Positions 35,324-45,013 of a DNA stretch of 57,006 nt are shown here, piece after piece; position 1 is the first letter of the stretch, and each line of letters begins with the position of its first letter. A program made the position numbers and the translations under genes. The notes under the pieces are model-generated. The model saw only the letters and a program-made list of their open reading frames with translations, searched no databases and was not told where the DNA came from. Location of the stretch: assembly GCA_049999725.1 (NCBI GenBank), contig JBNGIS010019049.1, positions 1 through 57,006 on the forward strand, in the 5' to 3' direction. The stretch is from Haplomitrium mnioides (lineage: Eukaryota; Marchantiophyta; Haplomitriopsida; Calobryales).

Positions 35324-37520
35324 TGCCTCCTTACCACGACTGATTTACTCAAGGTGGGGATTCTGTGCCGTGAAAGGGTCCTCAATAGTGAAAAACGTTT
35401 CTTACTCCCACTCAACTAATCCACTGGCCACTGTTCATGCTACACACCACTTTATTGCATCTTTTCTACCCTTGGTGGCTACAAGGGTTACAAGCCACGT
35501 AGGTGGCTAGAACAATCAAATGTATTGCTAACTTGCTACAACAATGCTTAATTCCTATGCTCCTTTGTTAGCAACCAAGGAAACACTTGACACAGTTCTT
35601 ACAGTTGCGGAAGTTCCTCCTCATCCCCTATGAGTCTGTGAATACCTTGTGATGCCTTGTTGCTGGCATTAGCATGTTCTCTCTCAGCCTCCTCCTTGCA
35701 GCCCTGCACAATTCAACCACACACACACACATACACCTAGCAGTAGATAGCTTTTACCTCTGTCGTCTAGAAGGCTTCAGTTGTTGCTCCCCAACTAGAG
35801 AGGTGGCACTCTCCACCACCGGTTCACACACTCGACCCTTGTTGCCCTCTCTAATGCGTACTCCTCTTCCAAGGAACTGCCGCCTCACAGACACGCTTGT
35901 AGCAATCAAAGAACCAACTCACCTACTGGTTTCAGCCTTGCACCCCACTAGGATCATGTGCTCCTCAGCTCACCCTCTATGGCAAACAGGGGGATCTTCA
36001 CACCCAATCGCTTGCAGCTTCAAAACCCCTCCAAAATTCTGAAGAACTTGAATCTAGGTGAGCTCACCTTGCTGGCTTGTGGATCAAGGCAACTAAAACA
36101 GTGTAGTTGAAGCCAAGTATCCTTGTTGCGTGGGTGAGTCCACCTTCAATCAAACCTCTTGTTCCTATTGCGTACACCTCATCGGTCTAGGTCACCTTTG
36201 CCACTGCAGCCCACTCTTGCTCTTGTATGCTCACCTCAACCCCCTTGGCTTGCTTTCTCCCTTACTGCTCCTAAATGGTGATCTGAATTCTTCCAATGAG
36301 GCCCATGCTGCCTATACCTCTCAACCTCGAGCGACAAAATTCAAGTGTCAACTGGTAGGTGATGCAAGCATAGCTACGTCGAGTCCTTAGTTAAATTCTC
36401 TCACCTCCAGCTTCCTCTTTGTGCCAATTCCAACGGGATGATCAGAGATATTAGCCTCATCGCTCATGAATTTGGTGGCAAAAGGATTGAATTCCAACCC
36501 CCCCATGGTTGCCATAGCAATATACCCCTAGTCGATTTTCCTATACATGAATTTCCCCTTTCCAACTGTGCTCACCTTGTGCTCTTCATTGGGCACTCTG
36601 GTGTAGATTTTCATAGACTTGTTGCCCCCTTTTTGGGAAACTGCGAGTACTCTTCCTGCCCATCAGGTTGTTCACTCTTCCTCTCAATTTTCCGCTTTCC
36701 TTTCTGGATGCATGTTGTCCCTCATGGTGGCTTCGTCCTAGCTTGCCGTGTTGGCTCTTGTGAGTGATGGTCTAGTGTCTAGGGTGGGGTCACATCATGG
36801 TTTCTTGACATCCTCTGGCGATTTTCACACCTTGTGAGCTACCTCGACTCCTTCACACTGGTTCGGCTTGTGTGCTTGCAACTTCCTGCTTGCCTCTTGG
36901 CCACCCAACTTTGCTTCTTGGCTCGAGACTATTGGCGGTTCTCCTTTGGTTCCTGCTTCAACCCATGTGCTTACTGCACTCAAGCCCTTGTTGTTTCTAG
37001 TGACACCCTTCTTGACTTGCTGATACGCAGGCTGGCTGATCTAGAAAGATTTCTCTCCCTCTTTCTTTGGTCTTTTGTCACCTATTTGCCTTGAAGATTT
37101 GTCCTTCCTCCTAGAGGCTGCACCTTGTTCATGGAGGTCTATAGCCTCCCTTGTTTCCCTTCAAGGCCCGCTCATGGTTTCATAGGCTAGTAGGCTGCTC
37201 ACTTCACCCCTCTGCTCCAAGGAGTTTAAGGTCCACTCAACTCCTCACATTTGCTTTGCTTGCAGTATCAGCCGCACTTCAGGTTCCCATTTGCATGGCC
37301 TTGACACTTGATGGCCTCATGAGCCTCTCATGTTCCTTGAGCTTGTTTGGAATTCGGCTTACTTTTCTTTGAGGCTGTGGTTGAATCAAACAAGGGTATT
37401 GGGAGTAACTAGATTGGTCTATGGATCCGTGGCAAGGTCAATTTTTTTCCCTTCCATTGATATCTCATGTATTTTTTGCCCTTTCTGCCTTAACCCCTTT
37501 GTGGTGCACTTGTGCAGGTG
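35324..37520 (-). repeat. 3' LTR of G2, outer part (left of AB)
   Basis: Starts TGCCTCCTTACC, aligned with TGCCCTCTTACC at 55780. Shared blocks continue in order, for example CCACTTTATTGCATCTTTTC (35449, 55900) and CCTCCTTGCAGCCCTGCACA (35688, 56138). From about 36500 there is no partner, because the 5' LTR leaves the window. The many medium-length plus frames (35674-36042, 36438-36767, 36834-37094, 37330-37587) show no domain and are treated as chance frames in a C- and T-rich LTR. Confidence 0.68.
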
Positions 37521-40092
37521 TGTCACACCCCTTCTTCAGTCCTTAACTCCCAAAGGTACCACTTTGGAAGGAGAGGGTAACAAATAGGGTCATAGGTTCT
37601 TTTATGAGATGGCCCCGGGATCCAAATTATCACTTTCAAGTCCTAGGGAGCTTGAACTTCGATTTGGAGGCCTTTTGACTTCTCAACAATCACCCCAACA
37701 AACTAATATGCTCACTTATACACACATCCACCTTCCACACAACTTCTCGCCAGTCGATCATTTACGACTAACAAAGACTTCTTGCTTACAAAATAGGCTC
37801 AAGGCACAAAATGTACGATACCAACGGCACAATGCCCACAGTTCAGTCCCTCTAGGTGGTGTTTCCTTGGGTCCTAACAAGCTGCAATTCTAGTTCACTT
37901 CGAATCCAAAGTATATTTCTGGAAATCCAAAAAAAGACTAATATGACTACTTCAGCCCTCACACTCTACGCTTCACTATCAGTCCCTCAATTTTGGGTGA
38001 CCTCAATGCTCTTGGCACCTATGTCCCACAACAAACATCACCAAACGCCAACAGCCGATCAACACTCCTACCCTTACTCCATCCACACACCCCAATGAGA
38101 TAGTTTTCCCACCTCCATTGCTAGAGGGTTTTGAATTTACTTCCACAAGATCAGAAGAGGTCAGATTAACTTCCCCCTCAAGAAAATAGTCCTCTCGACT
38201 ACTGGCCAACCCACTCCACCAAGAACCCCAACTAGATCTTCCACGCAGCGCGCAAGCACTAACTCGACCACTCCTCTCTTAGTTCTCTTGAATGTTTAAA
38301 CCAGCAGCGCCCTCCACGCGTGTTTGGGATTGATGCTCCTGCACATACCAATGCTGAGATGACACTAGGACCCCCCCCTGCCTTGGAAGTCTCTCACGAA
38401 TTCGAGGCCAAAGAAATCCTCTTTTGCTTCAAGTATCGATTCACCTCCAAATGCTGGTCCGCCTTCAAGATTAAGTACACTAGGATTGCCTAAGCCTCTA
38501 GAGCTCCTACCTAGCGGTTCTTAGTGCCCCTCCAGTCCACCTCCACCCTTGATAACCCTCCTACACAAGTTCACTCGCTTCAAGTGAAATATCACCTGAA
38601 TTCCCTCCCTTGTTCGCTGATGTGTTTCTTGTGTAAGATAATCAACCCATCCCACATTGAAGCAAGACAATCTATGCTCCCTTCCATTTCCCCCTGAGCT
38701 TGGCTGTCCATTTCCTCCCTTTCTTGGTCGTTCTGGATTGTTACTTTTTCTTGATGTTAATTTGAAGAATCTTGGCGTAGATCCAAAGGGGCTTGGCACA
38801 GATCCGAAGAGTGTGATCTGAAGCTTGGCGTAGATCCGAAGAAGGTAAGCTCCGAAGAAGCTTGCCGCAGATCCACAAGAAGACAAACTTGGCGTAGATC
38901 CGAAGAGGCTTGGCGCATATTCAAAGAGTTTGATTTGAAGCTTGGTGCAGATCCGCAAGAAGACAAACTTGGCGTAGATCCAAAAGGTAGATCCGAAGAA
39001 GGTAAGCCAAAGAAGGTAAGCTCAAATGGTCAACTTTGAGGTTTGACCCTTTCCGATGGGCGCCATCTGCCACCATTTTCCACGTGGAAGTTGGAACTCC
39101 ACCCTTGACTGAAGGATCAGACTAAGGACTCCTAACTCTGAAGTCTGACCCGAAGAACTGATCCGAAGAAGACAAACCCAAAGAAGGTATGGTAGAATGG
39201 TCAACTCCAAAGTTTGACCTCTCCAATGGGCGACATTCGTCGCCGTCTTCTAAGTAGAAGTTGGACCACCACGCTTGACCGAAGGATCGGACTAAGAACA
39301 CCCAACTCCAAAGTTGGGCCTTTTCCGATGGATCTCTACCTAATGCATTCTTTTGGAGGGAAGTTGGGCCCTCATGTGTGGTAGAAAGAAGGGCCACATC
39401 CCGACACCGCTTTCCGAAGGTGTCTGACTACTCCGCTATGTCAAAAGAGAATCAATCTTATACCGCCCCCTTCGCTGCCTTGCACACCCCGATATTACCG
39501 ACTGAGCTCCGATAGAAGAAGAACTTCAGAAGACCGAAATTTGATCGGATCCCGATGATGCCTTTCAATCACCTCATGGAACAAAGCATCCCCCGACCTT
39601 TGGTGTCGTCGCTACCTTCCGAAGCTGGTTGCATTCTTCCTTGTTCCTCCAATCCTTTAATTGTGGTTGTGCTAAGGGCGCCTTTCCTTCTCCTTGCCAT
39701 CAAGCCTTGTCATTGTCCCGATAGTCAAGAGTGACAAGGGAGCTCCTTGCCTTACCTTTAGTCATTTTCTCTTGTTGTTGAGTTGTTGATCCTATCCAAT
39801 TCTCCGATTTTCCTCACTTGGACCTAGATCTTCTTCTTCTTCTTAAATTGCTCAACCCCCACGCTCCTGGCGAGTCTCTTCTCAATGTCCTTGGAGAGTG
39901 TCCCATCCTTCCCTATTTTGGTCCTGATTCCGTCCTTCGGAATAGATAGTTGGGATGACCCTCTCTTCAAAGCATTTATACTAGATATTCCGATGCCTCT
40001 GGAGTATCTTAACACTGAAAAGTATAGGAATGCTCCAATGTTGTTTCCATATTTTAAAAATTTTCATTAGTGCCTTACTTCACCTGCTGACA
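37521..40092 (-). repeat. LTR A, 3' LTR of AB
   Basis: 2572 bp, plus strand TGTCACACCCC to CCTGCTGACA. It is closely similar to LTR B throughout. Between about 38757 and 39015 it carries eight or more copies of a CTTGGCGTAGATCCGAAGA-like word, a probable U3 repeat array. The word CATCTCATAAAAGAACC (minus strand, about 37585-37605) is shared with the other LTRs of the lineage. Confidence 0.88.
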
Positions 40093-40104
40093 GAACTCCC
40101 CTTT
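40093..40104 (-). other. Polypurine tract of AB
   Basis: The minus strand reads AAAGGGGAGTTC directly before LTR A. Confidence 0.75.
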
Positions 40105-40510
40105 AAAGTGTAAAGCAACCCCACGAACACCTGTCCTATGTTGGCTGCTCTACTTGTTGCTCCATTTGTTGTTTCCATCTTCTAGCTAGATGCAAAATTC
40201 ATAACCCAAAACTACAACTCTAAACACATTCACACAAACACCACCTTCAAACTCGTATCCCCATCTAAACTTCCCTAGCGAGTCGACATCTGACCTCCTT
40301 CATCTTCTTCTCTGGTCACATACCTTTTGAGGCGATTGTAATGTACCATATTAGTGAACCTTTCCCCTTCCAAGGTCTCCAGCTTTGTGGACCCGTTATG
40401 ATGCAACTTCCATAGAACAAATGGTCCCATCCATCTTGTGTGCAACTTCCTTAGAAAATGTACAAGTTGGCTGTCGAACAATAGCACGAGATCTCCAATT
40501 TTTTCCTGGT
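40105..40510 (-). pseudogene. AB integrase, C-terminal remnant
   Basis: A 70-residue frame at 40275-40487 has LLFDSQLVHFLRKLHTRWMG, GPFVLWKLHHNG and VHYNRLKRYVTREED. These match the C-terminal DNA-binding end of gypsy integrase and the corresponding piece of G2 (MGPYILQKLHSNG, VHYSRLKKY). The catalytic core is missing. Immediately upstream, at about 40500, the sequence becomes reverse transcriptase, so the join is a deletion. The acidic tail after VTREEDEGG continues to the stop at 40275. The remaining bases to 40105 are noncoding. Confidence 0.8.
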
Positions 40511-40990
40511 CAACCTCAATGCCTCAACTAGAGATTCTATACCCGAGGAGTGTCTCTTCTTTTACTTCGAAGAAGCACTTCTCGGGATGCAACCGCAGCC
40601 CCGTTTCTCGGCAATGTTGGAGAGTGAGCCTCACATCCCGCTCATGGTTGCAGATATTTCCGTACACCACAAAGTAATCAATGAAGATTTCGAAACATTT
40701 TTTCAAATATTAATGAAAGATGTTCATCATCATCCGCTGAAATGTCCTTGGTGCATTGTAGAGCTCAAAGGGCATTCTTCGGAAGGCGAACACCCCCCAT
40801 TCTGTGGTGAACTCCGTCTTCAATTGGCCCTCCTCCCAAATCCATATCCGATTATACCTTTAGCATCCATCCATGAAGTTGAAGACCTCTTGCTCAACCA
40901 CCAAATTTAACACCCCATCTGTGAAGGGTAAAAGGTAGTGAGCACCTATATGAAATTTTTGTCCCTCATGGACATTCACCAGTTTGTGTT
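40511..40990 (-). pseudogene. AB reverse transcriptase fragment
   Basis: Reading right to left there is YLLPFTDGVLNLVVEQEVF, FMDG, LKTEFTTEWGVFAFRRMPFE and NAPRTFQRMM. The catalytic box follows as FEIFIDYFVVYG, then LTLQHCRETGLRLHPEKCFF and LLGYRIS. The box should be FIDDF; the second aspartate is tyrosine, so the enzyme is dead. The form FIDDF.VYG, rather than the FIDDILVYS common in chromoviruses, argues that this lineage is not a chromovirus. The thumb and the RNase H connection are deleted at about 40510. Confidence 0.82.
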
Positions 40991-41381
40991 GCAATGCGCG
41001 TACTACTCCCATCTCACTCCTCCACTACATACCGCCTTCCTGTTCTAATGTTGCTAACTACAACCCTCCCTGTCTTCGATGAGTCGATTTGGACCCTTGG
41101 TCACTTTTTGCTTGCACCCGATGAGTTGCTTCGAACATTTGGTCGATTTTTGCTTACACTTGATGAGTCATTTTGGACCCTTGGCCGACTTTTTCTTGCC
41201 GATTGTCCAGACTTTGTCCAAATGCTTTGTTTACTCTAGCCTTGGTGGCCTCACCATTCACGAAATATTCAGTAGGTTCCCTCATGTTGGGTTCTGCCCC
41301 CATACTCCCCGTCAGCTCTATCTGGTTGATTGTCACCACCCCTTCTCCTGACAAATCTCTGTGTGTGGCTTCGCTGACCAT
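40991..41381 (-). pseudogene. AB protease-reverse transcriptase linker with 42-bp repeats
   Basis: The minus strand encodes a Ser/Thr/Lys-rich linker. Three tandem 42-bp units occupy 41078-41203. In the 14-residue repeat, two units read AKIDQMFEATHRVQ and AKSDQGSKSTHRRQ. A stop codon lies between the first two. No fold or catalytic residue is visible. Confidence 0.7.
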
Positions 41382-41830
41382 TTAGACCCAATAGTGGTAC
41401 TCTGATTCCTCCTCCTCTTCTAACCACTCATTGTCATACTCCTCATCCGCTTGTGTCTCTCCTAAATGCGTCACCAATCCATAATGAACCACCGTTTTTT
41501 CTAGGCTGAAGAGCAAGGTCGAATTTCTCCAATTTTGCAAAACTCGAGCTCCATACAGCAAGGGCCTTCTAATCAGTATTGGGTACAGGGAGGATTGAGT
41601 CGGATGCATCACAAGATAGTTTACTTTGAATTCCTTGCCCTCGATGAAAGTGGGTACTTGTAATAGGGAGTCTAAGGGTTTGACTTGTGACCCATTTGTC
41701 AACCTCATGATCCAAGCGGTGGGCTAGAATTCCTTGAATCCTTGCTTTTGGGTAGTTTCCTTGACCATAATGTTGACAACTACCCCTCCATATACATGTA
41801 CTAGTGACAACGTACATCCCATGATCTAGA
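41382..41830 (-). pseudogene. AB aspartic protease
   Basis: The protease cleaves the polyprotein. The region of the active site at about 41775-41810 reads VHVYGGVVVNIM. In G2 the equivalent is VLVDGGAGVNIM, so the catalytic aspartate is tyrosine in AB. After a frame change the open frame 41382-41708 (108 residues) gives MRLTNGSQVKPLDSLLQVPT, FIEGKEFKVNYLVM and YPILIRRPLLYGARVLQNWR, the rest of a retropepsin. An acidic run (EEEEESE) follows at the C-terminus. Confidence 0.75.
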
Positions 41831-42317
41831 TGTCAATTTTTGGAGCGCTCATGTCTTCATATACTAGTCGCAAATCAGTTTGAGCTCCCACTTGAGGCAA
41901 TTTCCTCCTTCTCTTGGCTCCCATTAGCAACTCCCTTAGTTGCCTTCTATACAATGGGCTATCTTTGATCAGCTACCCTACTGTAGCCATGACTCGACAG
42001 TCTCTCACGTTCGTCTGGATGTTGTAGGGGGCTGGCTTCATTATCTCTCCCTTGGTTGCTACCGTCGTCCGTGCTTCTTTGGGTTCTTCTTGGTGTTTGT
42101 AGACGTCCTTCATGGTCTCAATTGTTGCCTCCCTTTCTTCTGCTACATCCATCGCCTCTAGTTGCTTCCTCACGTTTTCCCGCTGCTTAGGGTAAAACCA
42201 TTTGGGATTGTCTCGATGGTAATCTAAATCAATGCATGATGGAGACCCTTGAGCGGACCCCTTTTTATTCTTCTGCTTGTTCCTACGCTGGTTCTTCTTT
42301 TTGGGCTTGGCTCCAGA
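41831..42317 (-). pseudogene. AB gag-protease linker
   Basis: The minus strand has a basic run (KPKKKNQRRNKQKNKKG), then KWFYPKQRENVRKQLEAMDV and a Glu/Lys-rich probable coiled coil. D and G2 have the same arrangement (TWFYPTHEEKMGELLKALEA; KLFYLRQEEAVRWQLEALEE), so this module is conserved in the lineage. Stops interrupt it near 42300 and 41970. Its role is unknown. Confidence 0.7.
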
Positions 42318-42881
42318 TCAAGTCACCACTTTATAACAGTCTTCAGGTGTTGGGGTCTGCCAACCTGGCAGCTTAGCTTCCTCTTCCTCGTGCTTGACTG
42401 CCTCCTCCCTTTCCAACATTACCAAATTAACTATTGCCGGTGGTAGGGGGTTTATGCTATGGTTTGGGGTTACCTTGAGCCTCATATTGAGAGGGCAATT
42501 GAGAACCACATGCCCCTCCTTCTTGCATTGGAAACAAAATGCGGCCAACTGTCCATGGGTTTTCTGTTGCTCAAGACAATTAGAAGAGATGTGCTCAGGC
42601 TGGCTGCAATTCCAACAGATCATGATGGTCATTCGAGGTAGTCTAGTTGCAGCCCACCCAGTTCCTTGCCCCATGCTCACGCCTGCAGGTCTTCCTAGCA
42701 TTGTGCGAGGCCGGCCGCTGATCTGATGTACTGTCTTAGAGGCCTCTTCTAGCACATATTCAACTTCTTCACGCATGTAGTCAAGTGCCTCCTCTCTCAC
42801 ATAATAAATGGTGTTGGCCTCCGCAGGATATTCCTCAAGAGAGTGGCCATGCTTACTACACCTTATGCACCACATTCCCAC
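42318..42881 (-). pseudogene. AB gag, nucleocapsid with three zinc knuckles
   Basis: An uninterrupted 187-residue frame. Knuckle 1 (residues 5-18) is CIRCSKHGHSLEEY, with the last cysteine changed to tyrosine. An acidic spacer follows: YVREEALDYMREEVEYVLEE. Knuckle 2 is CWNCSQPEHISSNC and knuckle 3 is CFQCKKEGHVVLNC, both complete CX2CX4HX4C. The frame ends in PEDCYKVVT, matching AKDCYRVT in G2 and YDCYLVV in D. The knuckles bind element RNA. The methionine at 42881 is internal to the polyprotein; the upstream part is in the neighbouring frame. Confidence 0.82.
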
Positions 42882-43871
42882 TCATCTAGTTGGGAGCGGG
42901 CAACCCTCCGGCTTGATTCCTATCAAGAGTATGTTCATGCCTTCCATCTTGGTGCTTAGCTCATCCATCTGATTCTTCTCCCCTTGCTTTTTGCTAGGTT
43001 TGGGTTCGTGCTCGCCTTTCTTTGATCTTCTCTTTTTGACCTCTCTATAGTGATGGGACTCACGGCCCTTGGCATTCTTCTTTTTCCTGTGCTCCTTCCT
43101 TTCATCCTTTTTTCGTGAAGACCGGTCCTCCTCCAAGCTGCAGCTATCCGAGTCTTCCTTGCTCTCAGAGACAGATGAGGAGCTCTTGTTTGTCTCCTCT
43201 TGGCTGCTTGAAGTGTCACAAGAGTCCTCAGACTCATACTTGGCTCTTGTTTTCCTATGCGAGCTAGTGATTGCAGCCCTCACATAGGATTGGGCCGCAT
43301 TCACCACCTCTTGAAGGGTCTGAGGGCATGTCTGCCTTACTCAGGTCCCTATCTCTCTGGGCAGAACTGCAAGGAACCATGATGTTAGCATTCCGTCGAT
43401 GGCTGGCGGGTTCAGCTTTCGAGATACATTTTTGAATCTTTGTAGGAATCTTCTTATGGATTTCTTTCTCTTCATTCTAAGCTGACCCATCTTGATTAAG
43501 CTGACCCTCATAATTCTGCCACGAATGTGACCTAGAAAGCTCCCCAACCCTTCTTGACATTTTTCAGCAAATCCTTATACTAGGATTGTGCCTCCCCCTT
43601 CAATACCGCTAGCAAGAAACCAATTTTCACATGGCTCTCCCCATTTACTGATGTCGCATTCTCCAGGTCGTCTAGCCTGGCATCGGGGTTGTCCTTTGGT
43701 CATCCTTTAAATGACTTGTACTTGAACCGAACTCGCAGTCTGGAAGGAGGCACCGGGTTGGCCATTACATCGCAAGGCAAGGACAAGTCTACCCACAAGT
43801 CAATACCCCTCTCCACTCTGCGCAAAATGACAACTTGTCCCGAGGTTGGTCTCAGGTTCTTGCAAACCTAC
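42882..43871 (-). pseudogene. AB gag, N-terminal and Ser/Lys/Glu-rich parts
   Basis: From the right, the expected start reads QEPETN, without the ATG kept in D (MEPETN). Next comes RFKYKSFKG with PKDNPDARLDDLENA, equivalent to RGTTQEDPDDWIAEFESA of G2 gag. A retrotransposon-gag-like core follows, with LLAVLKGEAQS and RKSIRRFLQRFKNVSRKLNP (43341-43547). The frame 42882-43307 (141 residues) is a serine/glutamate then lysine/arginine-rich segment (SSSVSESKEDSDSCSLEEDR, then RKKDERKEHRKKKNAKG), probably disordered. Frames change at least twice. Confidence 0.78.
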
Positions 43872-43889
43872 GCCCTCCTTCTAGCGCCA
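43872..43889 (-). other. Primer-binding site of AB
   Basis: The minus strand reads TGGCGCTAGAAGGAGGGC, 8 bp inside LTR B. It is shared with E1 and, with two changes, with D. The tRNA is not identified. Confidence 0.8.
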
Positions 43890-44736
43890 AAAATTTATGT
43901 CACGCCCCTCCTTGAGTCCTTAACTCCCAAAGGTACCACTTTGGAAGGAGAGGGTGACAAATGGGGTTATAGGTTCTTTTATGAGATGGCATTGGGATCA
44001 AAATTATCAATTTCAGGTCTTAGGGAGCATGAACCTCGCTTTGGAGACCTTTCAACTTCTCGACAATCACCCCGACAAATTAATCTGCTCACTTATACAC
44101 ACATCCACCCTGCACACAACTTCTCACCACTCGATGATTTACAGCTGACAAAGACTTCTTTCTTATGAAATAGGCTCAAGGCACAAAATGTACAATACCT
44201 AGGAGGCAGTGCCCACAATTCCATCCCTCTAGGTGGTGTTTCCTTGGGTCCTAACAAGCTGCAACTCTAGTTCACTCTAAATCTAAAGTATAGTTCTAGA
44301 AATTCGAAAAGAGACAAATCTGACTACTCTTACCCTCATGCTCTATGCTTCACTATTAATCCCTCAATTCTAGGTGACCTCAATGCTCCTGGCGCCTACG
44401 TCTCACAATAGACATGACCAAATGCCAACAACCGATCAACACTCCTACCCTTATCCAATCCACACACCCCATTGAGATAGTTTTCCCACCTCCATCGCTA
44501 GAGGGTCTTGGATTTACTTCCAAAAGATCGGAAGACGTTAGATTAACTTCCCCCTCAAGAAAACAGTCCTCTCAACTACTGGCCAACCCACTCCACCAAG
44601 AACCCCGACTAGTTTTCCACGCAGTACGCAAGCACTAACACGGCCACTCCTCTCTTAGTTCTCCTGAATGTTTAAGCCAGCAACGCCCTCCGCTCGTGTC
44701 TAGGGTTTATGCTCTTGCACATACCAATGTTGAGAT

Positions 44737-44836
44737 NNNNNNNNNNNNNNNNNNNNNNNNNNNNNNNNNNNNNNNNNNNNNNNNNNNNNNNNNNNNNNNN
44801 NNNNNNNNNNNNNNNNNNNNNNNNNNNNNNNNNNNN
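44737..44836. other. Assembly gap (100 N) in LTR B
   Basis: In LTR A the same flanks (GCTGAGAT and CTTGGAAGTCTCTC) are only about 20 bp apart and enclose a run of C. The gap is therefore a placeholder larger than the missing sequence. Confidence 0.9.
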
Positions 44837-45013
44837 CCCTTGGCAGTCTCTCACGAATTCCAGGTCAAAGGAATCCTCTTCTGCTTCAAGTATCGACTCA
44901 CCTCCAAATGCTGGTTTGCCTTCAAGATTGAGTACACTTGGATCGCTTGAGCCTCTAGAGCTCATGCCCAACGATTCTTAGTGCCCCTCCAGTCCACCTC
45001 CACCATTGATAGC

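Noticed and set aside
35674-37587. Series of 80-120-codon plus-strand frames that might be host genes
   Set aside because: They lie in the outer part of the G2 LTR, lack domains, and are not conserved in the second copy at 55780-57006.
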